From NCBI GenBank assembly GCA_041394185.1, contig JAWKIQ010000002.1, positions 434,001 to 498,000 on the forward strand: DNA of 64,000 bases, in the 5' to 3' direction. The number at the start of each line of letters is the position of its first letter. Position 1 is the stretch's first letter. The notes beneath the pieces were generated by a model. The model saw nothing but the letters and a program-made list of their open reading frames with translations, ran no database searches and was not told where the DNA came from. The translations under genes were made by a program, and so were the position numbers. This document shows positions 9,057 to 18,063 of this stretch, one piece after another. This stretch comes from Acidimicrobiales bacterium (lineage in GTDB: Bacteria; Actinomycetota; Acidimicrobiia; Acidimicrobiales; Poriferisodalaceae).

Positions 9057-10468
9057 CGGACCCGAATCCCAACCGGAGTGTTCGATGCCTCTACAGAACG
9101 ACGGTCCGACAGGGTGGCGATCGAGCTGTGGATCACGTCGAGCATGTAACCGAGGCGCCGGTCGTCCAGCCCGGGGTGAACGCCGATCCACAACGCCCGG
9201 CCCATCAGAAGGTCGGTGGTGGTGAGCTCGCCCACCACCCGATAGTCGCGACCCTCGACCAGCGGGTCGAACGCCGGATGGCGCAACAGGTTGCCTGCGA
9301 ACAGGTTGCGGGTTTGGATCTTCGCTCCCTCGAGAGCGGCCACCAACTCGTTGCGGTCGAATGGAGCATCGGGCGCCACGGTCATCAAGAAACCGAACCA
9401 CGCCGGATCAGACCTGGGGGTGGCCGAGACCGGTCTCAACACCTCTGCGAGGTCGGCGATGCCGGCGCGCAGCCGGTCGTGGTTGCGCCGTCTGGCATCA
9501 CAGAACGCATCGAGCTTCTCGAGCTGGGCCACGCCCACAGCTGCCTGGAGATCGGTCATCTTGAGGTTGAAGCCCAGATGCGAATAGACGAACTTGTGGT
9601 CGTAGCCGAACGGCAGGCTGCCGTGCTGCTGGTCGAACCGCTTGCCGCAGGTGTTGTCGCGGCCCGACTTGCACCAGCAATCCCGGCCCCAGTCGCGAAT
9701 CGACAACATGATGCCGGCCAGTTCGTCGTCTGAGGTGTAGACGGCTCCGCCCTCGCCCGTGGTCATGTGGTGGGCGGGGTAGAACGACGACGTCGCCAGG
9801 TGACCGAAGGTGCCCGTGTAACGCTGTTCACCCTCGACGGCGGAGTCCCAGCGAGAACCCAGAGCGTCGCAGTTGTCCTCTACCAGCCACAGATCGTGCC
9901 GGCGACAGAAGTCCATGACCGCGTCCAGGTCGAACGGGTTGCCCAGGGCATGGGCGACCATCACGGCCTTGGTCCTGTCGCTGCGAGCAGCCTCCAGCAT
10001 GGTGGTGTCGATGTTGGCAGTCTCGGCCTTCACATCGACGAACACCGGTACGGCGCCCAGCTGCACTATGGGCGCAACAGTGGTGGGAAAGCCGGCGGCG
10101 ACGGTGATGACCTCGTCGCCGGGTTCGATCCTGCGGTCGCCCAAACGATGCGACATCAGGGTGGCGAAGGCCAGCAAGTTCGCAGACGAGCCCGAGTTCA
10201 CCAAGGCCAGGTGTTCGACCCCGATCCAGCGCGCCAGCCGGTTCTCCAGGGTGGTCGCCTCGGGCCCGGCGGTGAGCCAGAAGTCCAGGGATGCGCCCAC
10301 CAGGCGCTCGACATCGTCCGCGTCGTAGACGCGGCCCGCGTAGTTGACCAGGGTCGAGCCCGGCTCGAAGTGGTCGGACCGGGCAACCTGGCGGCGGGCG
10401 TGTTCTCGCGTCAGGCGCAGGATCTCGGCCCGCAGCGCAGCGTCGTCCAGATAGATCTCGTCGCTCAC
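9053..10468 (-). CDS. rfbH: RfbH/AscC-type CDP-4-keto-6-deoxyglucose 3-dehydratase
   Basis: 471 residues, DegT/DnrJ/EryC1/StrS fold. The PLP-anchoring Lys is replaced by His in FYPAHHMTTGEGG, the diagnostic change in E1 3-dehydratases, which use PMP without forming an internal aldimine. The cysteines of the [2Fe-2S] site follow in DCWCKSGRDNTCGKRF. Family enzymes remove the C3 hydroxyl of CDP-4-keto-6-deoxyglucose with electrons from a ferredoxin-type reductase (E3). No E3 gene is present in this cluster. The GTG start has a GTGA overlap with the upstream SDR gene. The specific His and Cys pattern makes this the firmest call in the operon. Confidence 0.9.
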   Translation of the reverse strand: MSDEIYLDDAALRAEILRLTREHARRQVARSDHFEPGSTLVNYAGRVYDADDVERLVGASLDFWLTAGPEATTLENRLARWIGVEHLALVNSGSSANLLAFATLMSHRLGDRRIEPGDEVITVAAGFPTTVAPIVQLGAVPVFVDVKAETANIDTTMLEAARSDRTKAVMVAHALGNPFDLDAVMDFCRRHDLWLVEDNCDALGSRWDSAVEGEQRYTGTFGHLATSSFYPAHHMTTGEGGAVYTSDDELAGIMLSIRDWGRDCWCKSGRDNTCGKRFDQQHGSLPFGYDHKFVYSHLGFNLKMTDLQAAVGVAQLEKLDAFCDARRRNHDRLRAGIADLAEVLRPVSATPRSDPAWFGFLMTVAPDAPFDRNELVAALEGAKIQTRNLFAGNLLRHPAFDPLVEGRDYRVVGELTTTDLLMGRALWIGVHPGLDDRRLGYMLDVIHSSIATLSDRRSVEASNTPVGIRVR

Positions 10469-11502
10469 AATCCGGCTCCCACGGCGACGGCCCTCAGATC
10501 GGCGCCGAGACGGCCCGAGTCCAGGTGTCGTTGCAGAACGACGAGTCTGACGAGATCGCGAGACTCGATCATTGACATGTCGAGGCCTGCGTCGAGGTAC
10601 GCATCGCGCAGTTCGACAATGCCGCGCTCGAGGGTCCGGCTGGGTGCGGCCGACGGCACCACGCGCCTGAGCTTGTCGCCCGACACCCGATAGTTGCGGA
10701 CGTCGGTGGGTGCCTGGCTGGACACCTCGAGCTGTGAACCCGGCACGGCTTGCACCACCGCGTTGGCCACATCGATGATCCGAAACGACTGGTTCTCACC
10801 GACTATGTCGAAGGCCTCGCCGGCGACATCGTCGGCAGGTGCAACGAGCAGCTCAGCAAACGCGTCGGCCACGTCTGACGCGTGCACCAGCGGCCGCCAC
10901 GAAGTGCCATCGGACAGCAGGCGGACACGCCCGGTGGTGAGGGCCCCGGCAACCAACTCGTTGACCACGAGGTCCATGCGGAGCTTGCTGGAGAAGCCAT
11001 AGACGGTGGCGTTACGCAGGAACACCGGGTGGAACCGGTCGTCGGCCAACTCGAGCAAGCCGCGCTCGGAGTCGACCTTCGAGCGGCCGTAGGGCGTCAC
11101 AGGCGCCAGGGGCGAGGTCTCGTCGAGCACCTCATCGCCCGAACCGGCCCCATAGAGGCTGCAAGACGACGACTGCAAGAACCGGGTTACCCCGGCCGAC
11201 TTCGCCAGACGTGCGAGGCGCACGGTCGCCCGATGGTTGATGTCGTCGGTGAGGGCCGGGTCGATGGCCCCCATCGGATCGTTCGAAAGAGCGGCTAGGT
11301 GGACGATCGCGTCGATGCCCTCGAGGTGCTCGGGCTGAAGATCGCGCGTGTCCATCCTGAGGTCGGCCGGGATGGGCGGCGAGAACAACGAGGCGTCGAA
11401 CCAGCCGGCATCGACACCGACCACATCGTGGCCGTCGCGAAGAAGGCGGGGAACCACCAGAGCTCCGAGGTAGCCCTCGCTACCAGTAACCATCACACGC
11501 AC
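10465..11502 (-). CDS. NAD-dependent epimerase/dehydratase family protein (extended SDR)
   Basis: 345 residues. The start is GTG 11502, preceded at 7 nt by GAGGAG; it overlaps rfbF by 10 bp. The Rossmann motif is TGSEGYLG at the N-terminus and the catalytic motif is YGRSK. The active-site strand reads SSSCSLYG, not the TDE/TDK triad of 4,6-dehydratases, so this is unlikely to be the missing CDP-glucose 4,6-dehydratase. It belongs to SDRs that epimerise or oxidise nucleotide sugars. Its place between rfbF and rfbH suggests a tailoring step on the same CDP-sugar or a second sugar. Confidence 0.75.
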   Translation of the reverse strand: MRVMVTGSEGYLGALVVPRLLRDGHDVVGVDAGWFDASLFSPPIPADLRMDTRDLQPEHLEGIDAIVHLAALSNDPMGAIDPALTDDINHRATVRLARLAKSAGVTRFLQSSSCSLYGAGSGDEVLDETSPLAPVTPYGRSKVDSERGLLELADDRFHPVFLRNATVYGFSSKLRMDLVVNELVAGALTTGRVRLLSDGTSWRPLVHASDVADAFAELLVAPADDVAGEAFDIVGENQSFRIIDVANAVVQAVPGSQLEVSSQAPTDVRNYRVSGDKLRRVVPSAAPSRTLERGIVELRDAYLDAGLDMSMIESRDLVRLVVLQRHLDSGRLGADLRAVAVGAGL

Positions 11503-12356
11503 AGGTTTGCTCCTCGTTGATCGGAGGTGAGATCTGTCACCGGCGCCTTGCGGGCGTCGGTCTTGGCTGCGCCATCGGCGGTGGGTGTCACCCGCCACGG
11601 CGCCTTTCCGCTCTCCCACAGGGCCTCGAGCTGTCGCTTGTCCCTGAGGGTGTCCATCGGATGCCAGAAGCCGTCGTGGCGAAACGCCGACAGCTGAGAC
11701 CGGCTGGCCAACTTCTCCAGCGGCTCGCGTTCCCAGACACACGCGTCGCTGTCGACCAGGTCGAGCACGTCGGGGTGCAACACGAAGAATCCGCCGTTGA
11801 TCCAGGCGCCATCGCCTCGGGGCTTTTCCGCGAACTGGCTGACCACGTCGTTCTCGTCGAAGGTCATGGCGCCGAAGCGACCCGGTGGCCTGACCGCCGT
11901 CACCGTGGCTTGTCTGCCGTGGTTGCGGTGGAACTGGATCAGGGCCGAGATGTCGATGTCGGCAACGGCGTCGCCATAGGTCATACAGAAGGCGCCTTCG
12001 CCGGCGACGTGCTGCTTGATGCGGCCCAGCCGGCCACCGGTCTCGGTGTGCTCGCCTGTCTCGACCAGCGTGACCTTCCACGGCTCGGTGCGGCTCCGGT
12101 GAACATCGATTTCACCCGTGGTGAGGTCGATGGTGACGTCCGACGAGTGCAAGAAGAAGTTCGCGAAGAACTCCTTGATGACATAGCCCTTGTAGCCGCA
12201 GGCAACGATGAAGTCGGTGACCCCGTGGGCCGAGTAGATCGACATGATGTGCCACAACATGGGCAGGCCGCCGATCTCGACCATGGGCTTGGGCCTGACA
12301 GAGGTCTCCTCCGACAAGCGCGTACCCAGTCCTCCGGCGAGGATCACTGCCTTCAT
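11493..12356 (-). CDS. rfbF: glucose-1-phosphate cytidylyltransferase
   Basis: 287 residues; the family is usually about 257, and the extra length is a non-conserved C-terminal tail. The opening MKAVILAGGLGTRLSEET followed by RPKPMVEIG is the nucleotidyltransferase signature. LWHIM, DFIVACGYKGYVIKEFF and LHSSDVTID are hallmarks of RfbF/DdhA/AscA, which make CDP-glucose from CTP and glucose 1-phosphate. This is the committing step of CDP-3,6-dideoxyhexose synthesis and fixes the pathway as CDP-linked rather than dTDP-linked. ATGA overlap with the preceding gene supports one transcript. Confidence 0.9.
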   Translation of the reverse strand: MKAVILAGGLGTRLSEETSVRPKPMVEIGGLPMLWHIMSIYSAHGVTDFIVACGYKGYVIKEFFANFFLHSSDVTIDLTTGEIDVHRSRTEPWKVTLVETGEHTETGGRLGRIKQHVAGEGAFCMTYGDAVADIDISALIQFHRNHGRQATVTAVRPPGRFGAMTFDENDVVSQFAEKPRGDGAWINGGFFVLHPDVLDLVDSDACVWEREPLEKLASRSQLSAFRHDGFWHPMDTLRDKRQLEALWESGKAPWRVTPTADGAAKTDARKAPVTDLTSDQRGANLCV

Positions 12357-13171
12357 CGCTTAGCTCCAGTCAGTACCGACGCGCCGAGAACCTGCTCGAC
12401 GAGTCCTTCGAGGCGCTTGGCCTCGATGAAATCTCTGCGGTGGTCGACGAGGAACTGAACGCCGGCACGCAACAGTGCGTCCTGCGAGCCCGTTCCCCTC
12501 TCCCCCACGTGGTGCACATATGCCCGGCTCACGAAGTTCTGCCTGCCCGACGCCACCAGGTCGAAGCAGAAGAGATCGTCACCGAACCAGTTGGTGGCGG
12601 GCATACCCCCGACCGAGGTGAACGCGTCGATCGAGACGCAGGCGAAGACCGGAACCGCCATGTCGATGGCGAATACCTCGTCCTCGGTCGACCAGCGCAT
12701 CATGTTGGTCGACAGCACGCCACCGTTGCCCGAGCGGATGTTCTGCGGGCCCTTCACGTAGTTGCTTCGGGCCGCGACCATTCCCACCGACTGGGCTCCG
12801 AACCGGTCGCGAACCTGGGCCGTGTCGCCCAGCAGTCGCTCGACCGAGTCGGGAACGACGACCACGTCGTCGGCGGTAAGGATGACGTCGACCGCACCCC
12901 ACTGCCGGGCCAACCCCACGGCGTGATTCCACGCCTCGCTGGCCGTGCCGATACCCGGAGGCCGCTCGACAAGCGACAGGTTCGGATGAGGAGCCAGATG
13001 ATCAGGCTCGGTGGGACCTTCCCAGCACACCAGCAACGGAACCTGGGGTGCGTATGCGGCCAAGGCGGCCACGGCGATCCTGAGGTCACCCCAATCGCCA
13101 TCGGCGCGACGGCTGGGCAGGCAGGCAACCACCTCACCAGAACCCTCGAGGGCCGCCGCGATTCGATCCAT
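12353..13171 (-). CDS. GT-A-fold glycosyltransferase-like protein
   Basis: 272 residues, starting at ATG 13171; the frame extends to 13276 but that would run into the upstream gene. The core resembles a GT2-like domain: PLLVCWEGPTE early, a DXD-like ILTADDVVVVPDS near residue 110, and WFGDDLFCFDLVASG near residue 200, the position of the usual ED acceptor motif. It is soluble with no membrane segment. It lies 31 bp after the large GT2/TPR gene and overlaps rfbF, so it probably transfers a sugar in the same glycan. Donor and acceptor are unknown. Confidence 0.65.
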   Translation of the reverse strand: MDRIAAALEGSGEVVACLPSRRADGDWGDLRIAVAALAAYAPQVPLLVCWEGPTEPDHLAPHPNLSLVERPPGIGTASEAWNHAVGLARQWGAVDVILTADDVVVVPDSVERLLGDTAQVRDRFGAQSVGMVAARSNYVKGPQNIRSGNGGVLSTNMMRWSTEDEVFAIDMAVPVFACVSIDAFTSVGGMPATNWFGDDLFCFDLVASGRQNFVSRAYVHHVGERGTGSQDALLRAGVQFLVDHRRDFIEAKRLEGLVEQVLGASVLTGAKR

Positions 13172-13202
13172 GGTCGAGCCGGTCGACCGCAGCTGTCGAC
13201 CC

Positions 13203-15317
13203 TTAACCCGTAATGCGGAAGCCGCCGCTGCGGCGCACCGGTGTTCCGCCAAGCGCCTGGGCCCGGTCTTGTTCACCGCGCTCGTGCAATCGCGCTGCCA
13301 GGTGTTGTCTCACCGCGGGTTCCAGCAGCTCTGAGTACCGCTGCAGCTCGTCGAACACGTCCCAGCGAGCTGCGACCATCGCGCACGCCATGCCGGTGGA
13401 AACAACCTCGGCCCCGCCACCTGCCGCTGCGATCACGCTCGCTGCAACCGCGGTGGATTCGGGCGCCAACAGGCCAGAAACCGGGCGAATCAGTGCGGTC
13501 GGGTCTGATGCATGGGCTGCGAGACGTGCGAGGGCCTCGGGCAACTCAGCGTCGTGGAAGTGAAGGCACGCGACCTCTGAGGCGGCTTCAAGGGCCCCGT
13601 CGGCCAGATCGGCGTGGGCGGTCAACCATTCCTCGACCTGAGCCCAGGCAGCGCCGGTGTCGCCGACGCGGGCCAGCGCTCTCACGGTGGCCTCGCGCAC
13701 CACCCGCTTGTTCTGGGGCGACTCGAACACCGGGCGCACGGCCGTCGGCTCGTCGAAGCGACCGATCAGGGCCAAGAACTCGGCTTCTCGTCCCAGGTCC
13801 AGCGACGCCGTCGCCAACACGGCGGCGGCCAGATCGTCGCTGGGCAGGGTGTGGAAGGCCCGGGTGGACCACTCGAGCGCCTCTTCGAGCTCGCCGGTGT
13901 TCAGCAGCACGTGGGCCAAGGAGCCGTACAGGTAGGCGGTCCAGTCGGCGCGGGTCTCGCCCCAGGCCTCCAGTTCAGCGACTGCGTCGCGGAGCAGACT
14001 GACAGCCTCGCCCGAGTAGTCACCCACCATCAGCAACGATCGGGCCAGATCCACCGATGCCTTCAGCGATCGATCTTCCCCGTGCTGGGCCTTCGCCAGT
14101 CGAAGGTTTCTGTCGCGTTTGCCCTGCCGGTCGATGACCTCCTTGGTGTACCCGAGGTGGTCCAGGCGCAGGGCGTCGAAGGTGGCAGCCACCAGCGGTG
14201 TGCGTTCGTCTCCCAGCCTCACCGGCTGCTCGTGGACACGGCCTGCGAAGGCCAGCAGGTCAGAGCGCACCACCCTTCTCAGCCGCACCGTGCTGGACGC
14301 ACCATCTGAGTTCTCGCCGCTGAGGTTGGCCAGGCGCACGTCGAAGGCCTCGATCTCGTCGAAACATGCGGCAAACAGGTCGCGGGTGAGGCCGGCGTCT
14401 TGGGTCACGACCCGCTCGTCGGCATCTATCCACAGCGTGAACATCGCGTCGCGGCACAGTTCCGCGGCTTGATTTCGGGCCCATGCGAAGTCGTCGCGCC
14501 ACTCGATCTCGGTGACGTTGGCTCCGAATCGTCTTGCGATCTCGACGGTCGAATCGGTCGAGCCGGTGTCGACCACCTCGATCCGATCCACCAGACCTTC
14601 CATCGATGCCAGGCAATCGGCCAGCATCGCCTCCTCGTTCTTCACGATCAGCGAGGCCACTAGCACCGGCCGGTCGGTTTGTGACACGGCGGCTCGCACA
14701 GCCTTTCCGCACATGCCGTCGTGGGCGCAATAGGCGCCGGAGACCATCTCCAGACCGATTCCCCGATCGGTCACCAGCGTGAAGGGGTCGTGGATCCGCT
14801 TGTCCAGCAGGCTCACCAGGGTCGCTCTCGAGGTGACCATGCACGAGGGCCGGAACGTCTCGATGGCCGAGGTCGATCCGTCGCCGGTTCGGCTCAGCTT
14901 CTTCAGCTCGGCACGAGCCACCGATGCGGGAGGCAGCTTGCCGTGAAAGTGCGCCGTGCCCACGTCGTTGCTGGCCGGCACGGCCACGGCCGCACCCGCC
15001 AGGTGCGCCGAAACCAGACGATCCAGCGAGGTGTCGTCGATGGCGACGTCGTCGTGGATGTACAGAACGGGACCATCGTCGCGCCTGACCAGCTGGTCGA
15101 ACAGCTGCTCGCCAGCCCTCGCGGGCTTGCCGGTGTCGGGGTCGAACGCCGCAATCTCGATCAGGTCGACCTTCAGCTCGGCGCAGGTTCGATGTATCGC
15201 CTTGGTCAGCCCCCGGGTGGCGCTGCGTGGCCCGTAGCCGACCAGCACCACCGCCGACAGGGCGGATGCGGGCCGATTCTTGCCCGCGGGGCGCGACTTG
15301 TTCGATGATCGTGACAC
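13203..15317 (-). CDS. GT2 glycosyltransferase with N-terminal GT-like region and helical C-terminus
   Basis: 704 residues from GTG 15317, with GGAGG 6 nt upstream, which suits the first gene of an operon. Residues about 20-210 form a GT-A-like region with LYIHDDVAIDD. Residues about 217-420 are a clear GT2 domain: LIVKNEEAMLADCLASM, then DTGSTDSTVEIA and WIDADERV. The rest (about 430-690) is alanine/leucine-rich and helical, probably TPR-like, as in TPR-containing GT2 proteins of Gram-positive bacteria. The likely role is glycan assembly on a surface polymer or protein. Eight genes follow one another on this strand with gaps or overlaps of only a few bases. Confidence 0.8.
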   Translation of the reverse strand: MSRSSNKSRPAGKNRPASALSAVVLVGYGPRSATRGLTKAIHRTCAELKVDLIEIAAFDPDTGKPARAGEQLFDQLVRRDDGPVLYIHDDVAIDDTSLDRLVSAHLAGAAVAVPASNDVGTAHFHGKLPPASVARAELKKLSRTGDGSTSAIETFRPSCMVTSRATLVSLLDKRIHDPFTLVTDRGIGLEMVSGAYCAHDGMCGKAVRAAVSQTDRPVLVASLIVKNEEAMLADCLASMEGLVDRIEVVDTGSTDSTVEIARRFGANVTEIEWRDDFAWARNQAAELCRDAMFTLWIDADERVVTQDAGLTRDLFAACFDEIEAFDVRLANLSGENSDGASSTVRLRRVVRSDLLAFAGRVHEQPVRLGDERTPLVAATFDALRLDHLGYTKEVIDRQGKRDRNLRLAKAQHGEDRSLKASVDLARSLLMVGDYSGEAVSLLRDAVAELEAWGETRADWTAYLYGSLAHVLLNTGELEEALEWSTRAFHTLPSDDLAAAVLATASLDLGREAEFLALIGRFDEPTAVRPVFESPQNKRVVREATVRALARVGDTGAAWAQVEEWLTAHADLADGALEAASEVACLHFHDAELPEALARLAAHASDPTALIRPVSGLLAPESTAVAASVIAAAGGGAEVVSTGMACAMVAARWDVFDELQRYSELLEPAVRQHLAARLHERGEQDRAQALGGTPVRRSGGFRITG

Positions 15318-15437
15318 AGTGCCTCCAACTGCTTGGTGCAGTCGGCCGGTCCATCAGAGGGTTTAGACGGCACCGTCGGGCACCGATGGGTATCGTGATC
15401 GGCTGCCCGATCTCTTGGAAACGCGATAGGACACCAA

Positions 15438-16484
15438 ATGCGATTCAGCGAACCGCGTATCGGACTCACCTTCGACGACGTCTTGCTCGTACCCAAGCGA
15501 TCGACGATTCGTTCTCGCAGCAACGTCTCGCTGAAGACCAAGCTGAGCCGCAACATCGAACTCGAGATTCCGGTCATCGCTGCCAACATGGACACGGTCT
15601 GCGAGAAGCAGATGGCCAAGACCATGGCACGGCTGGGGGGCATCGGAATCATCCACCGTTTCCTGCCCATCGAGGTTCACGCTGCCCAGGTCGGGGAGGT
15701 CAAGGCCGAGGGCCTGCTGGTAGGCGCGGCCGTCGGCACAGACCACGACATGATCGACCGGGCCAAGGCCCTGGTCGCCGCCGGCTGTGACGTCCTGGTG
15801 CTCGACATCGCACACGGGCACGCCGACCACTCGATCGACGGGGTCAAGCGTCTCAAGGACGCCTTCCCCGACACCGACGTGATAGCGGGCAACGTGGCAA
15901 CTCGTGCCGGGGCCGACGACCTGATCGACGCGGGCGCCGACGCCATCAAGGTCGGCGTCGGGCCGGGCGGCGTATGTACAACCCGGCTCGTCGCCGGCGT
16001 CGGGGTGCCGCAGCTGACGGCAATCGACAACGTCAACGGAATCCACGTGCCGCTCATCGCCGACGGCGGCATCAAGACATCGGGCGACATGGCCAAGGCG
16101 CTCGCAGCCGGTGGAGACACGGTGATGATCGGCAGCCTGCTTGCCGGCACCCGCGAGTCGCCTGGTGAGGTCGAGCAGGGCCCCAACGGGTTGCGCAAGC
16201 GCATCAGGGGCATGGCCAGCTTCGAAGCCATCGCCGCTCGCGCCGAGCGCCACGGCGACGAGATCGACGACGAGTATTTCGAGCAGCGCGCCGCCGAAGG
16301 GGTCGAGGGCACAGTCCCCTACCGAGGCGACGCTGCCAAGCTGATCAACCAGCTGCTGGCCGGCGTGCGCAGCGCGATGAGCTACAGCGACGCCCACAGC
16401 CTGGCCGAGTTCCACGAACGGGCCGAGTTCATCCAGGTCACGGCCCTGGGATATCGGGAGAACACCCCCCACGCCACCCACTGA
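15438..16484 (+). CDS. IMP dehydrogenase/GMP reductase family enzyme lacking CBS domains
   Basis: 348 residues. The barrel starts at once with GLTFDDVLLVPKRSTI. The catalytic loop GPGGVCTTR holds the active-site Cys. AGVGVPQLTAI and IADGGIKTSGD follow, then RGMASFEA and EGTVPYRGD near the end. The two CBS domains of canonical GuaB (about 490 residues) are absent, so the length matches GMP reductase. The loop residues AGVGVP and IADGG look more like IMP dehydrogenase. Both reactions concern guanine nucleotide balance, and which one it performs cannot be settled here. It is monocistronic and convergent with the MocR gene. Confidence 0.8.
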   Translation: MRFSEPRIGLTFDDVLLVPKRSTIRSRSNVSLKTKLSRNIELEIPVIAANMDTVCEKQMAKTMARLGGIGIIHRFLPIEVHAAQVGEVKAEGLLVGAAVGTDHDMIDRAKALVAAGCDVLVLDIAHGHADHSIDGVKRLKDAFPDTDVIAGNVATRAGADDLIDAGADAIKVGVGPGGVCTTRLVAGVGVPQLTAIDNVNGIHVPLIADGGIKTSGDMAKALAAGGDTVMIGSLLAGTRESPGEVEQGPNGLRKRIRGMASFEAIAARAERHGDEIDDEYFEQRAAEGVEGTVPYRGDAAKLINQLLAGVRSAMSYSDAHSLAEFHERAEFIQVTALGYRENTPHATH

Positions 16485-16503
16485 GCCCGGCGGGCAGCCA
16501 GGT

Positions 16504-17964
16504 TCAGACGATCACCCCGTACAGCGGCGAGCGTATGGGCCTGTTCTGGTGCTCGGCCCAGGCGATGGCCAAGCGCTCGACGACGTCTTCGAGCACCTCG
16601 GTGCGGTTCCCGTACGGAAGCCGCAGGTAGTTGCCGCACCGTCCGTCGGGCGAGCTGGCGGTGCCAGACACCAGGCCGACCCCGTGTCGGGCGGCAAGCG
16701 AGATGAACCGCGAGACATCGCTGACGGGCAGTTCGACCCACAGGCACAGTCCGCCCGACGGCCGCTTGAACCTCCATTCGGGCAACCTGGCGGCGATGCC
16801 GTCGGCAAGAGCGTCGCGGCGCCTGCGCAGCTCGGCTTGGCGCAGCTTGGGGCCGCCCTGGCGGATCAGGAGGTCGCTGACGATCACCTGACTGGCGATC
16901 GGCGAGCCCAGATCCATCACCGCTTTCAGGCGCGAAAGACGGTCGACCATGTCGGTCTCGGCCCTTATCCAGCCGATGCGCAGGCCGCCCCAGGTCGACT
17001 TTGATGTCGAACCGACGGTGATGACGTTGGCCAGACCCGAACCGTCTGCGCGGGCCAACGGCCGTGGCACCGGTCGGTCTATGACCATCTCGGCCAGGGT
17101 GCGGTCGTCTATCACCACCGCATCCCACCTCTGGACGTAGTCGACCAGGCGTTGTCTGCGGTCCTCGCTCAACACCGAACCGGTGGGGTTGTGTACACCG
17201 GCCATCACATAGACCATCGGTGGCCGAACCCGCCGAACGGCTCTGTCCAGCAGGTCTACGTCGACCCCGTCGTCGTCGATGGGCGTGGTGTGCAGTCTGC
17301 CCCTCAGCGCGGCGATCAGGTCGATGAAGGCGGGATAGGTCAGCTCCTCGACGACGCAGAGGTCGTCGCGGCCCAAGTGCAACTGTGCTGCCAAAGCCAG
17401 GGCCTGTTGCGACCCGTTGGTGACCAACACCTGGTCGGGTCGGGTTTCGAGGCCACCGGCGGTGAGATGTGCGGCCAGATGTTCGCGCAGCGGCGGGTAG
17501 CCACAAGGGTGATAGCCGGCGCCCGTCAGCACCTCGGTCCACGCCTTTTCTGGCAGCTCCAGCGACTCGGGAGGCAGATCGTCGACGCCCACCCAATAGG
17601 CGCTGCGCATGTCGATCAGATCGTCGTAGGGGCCGTCGAGCATGCCGTCGTAGATCGCTCCGCGCGGCGGAACCGGATCGAGGCGCGACACCGGCCTGGC
17701 GTGTTCGGCAACCACGGTGCCGCTTCCCTGGTGGGTGACGATGCGAGACCTTCGCCTGAGCTCGTCGTAGGCCGCCACGACGGTGCCGCGAGACACGTGC
17801 AGGGTCGCCGCCATACGACGCTCGGCGGGTAGGCGTTCTCCTGGGCCCAAGCGACCAGCCCGGATCAACTCGTCGAGGGCGTCTGCGAGCGTCAGGTACA
17901 GAGGGCCGTGCTCGGCGCCCCACGGCCCCAGCGCCTCTGCGATGTCTTTGTCGTCCACGGACAC
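16504..17964 (-). CDS. MocR-type regulator (GntR HTH + aminotransferase domain)
   Basis: 486 residues. The N-terminal GntR winged helix (about 20-90) has GPGERLPAERRMAATLHVSRGTV read in two parts. A linker then joins a fold-type-I PLP domain (about 120-480). The Schiff-base Lys lies in TVGSTSKSTW and the phosphate-binding Arg in LRIGW. MocR proteins sense PLP or amino compounds and control neighbouring genes, often divergent ones. The start is GTG 17964. A perfect 7-bp inverted repeat with ATTGGA/TCCAAT halves lies 9 bp upstream, the kind of site MocR proteins bind. Confidence 0.85.
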   Translation of the reverse strand: MSVDDKDIAEALGPWGAEHGPLYLTLADALDELIRAGRLGPGERLPAERRMAATLHVSRGTVVAAYDELRRRSRIVTHQGSGTVVAEHARPVSRLDPVPPRGAIYDGMLDGPYDDLIDMRSAYWVGVDDLPPESLELPEKAWTEVLTGAGYHPCGYPPLREHLAAHLTAGGLETRPDQVLVTNGSQQALALAAQLHLGRDDLCVVEELTYPAFIDLIAALRGRLHTTPIDDDGVDVDLLDRAVRRVRPPMVYVMAGVHNPTGSVLSEDRRQRLVDYVQRWDAVVIDDRTLAEMVIDRPVPRPLARADGSGLANVITVGSTSKSTWGGLRIGWIRAETDMVDRLSRLKAVMDLGSPIASQVIVSDLLIRQGGPKLRQAELRRRRDALADGIAARLPEWRFKRPSGGLCLWVELPVSDVSRFISLAARHGVGLVSGTASSPDGRCGNYLRLPYGNRTEVLEDVVERLAIAWAEHQNRPIRSPLYGVIV

Positions 17965-17972
17965 CTCGTCTC

Positions 17973-17991
17973 GATTGGATCAGGTCCAATC
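17973..17991. promoter_or_regulatory. candidate MocR operator
   Basis: The inverted repeat GATTGGA-TCAGG-TCCAATC lies in the 99-bp divergent region between the MocR gene and the helicase. Known MocR sites often contain ATTGG/CCAAT-like halves. The position would allow autoregulation and control of the helicase. Confidence 0.4.
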
Positions 17992-18063
17992 GTTGATGTG
18001 GATCGGTCCGCAGTCAAACGGATTATGCGCAGCCACCAGCGACGCTCCGATAGGTTCGACCCG

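Noticed and set aside
10465..11502. CDP-glucose 4,6-dehydratase (rfbG)
   Set aside because: The active-site strand SSSCSLYG lacks the Asp-Glu/Lys pair of dehydratases and the N-terminus does not match the family.
16382..17989. Minus-strand frame of 535 codons overlapping the MocR gene
   Set aside because: Arg-rich alternative frame; the MocR frame has all HTH and PLP motifs.
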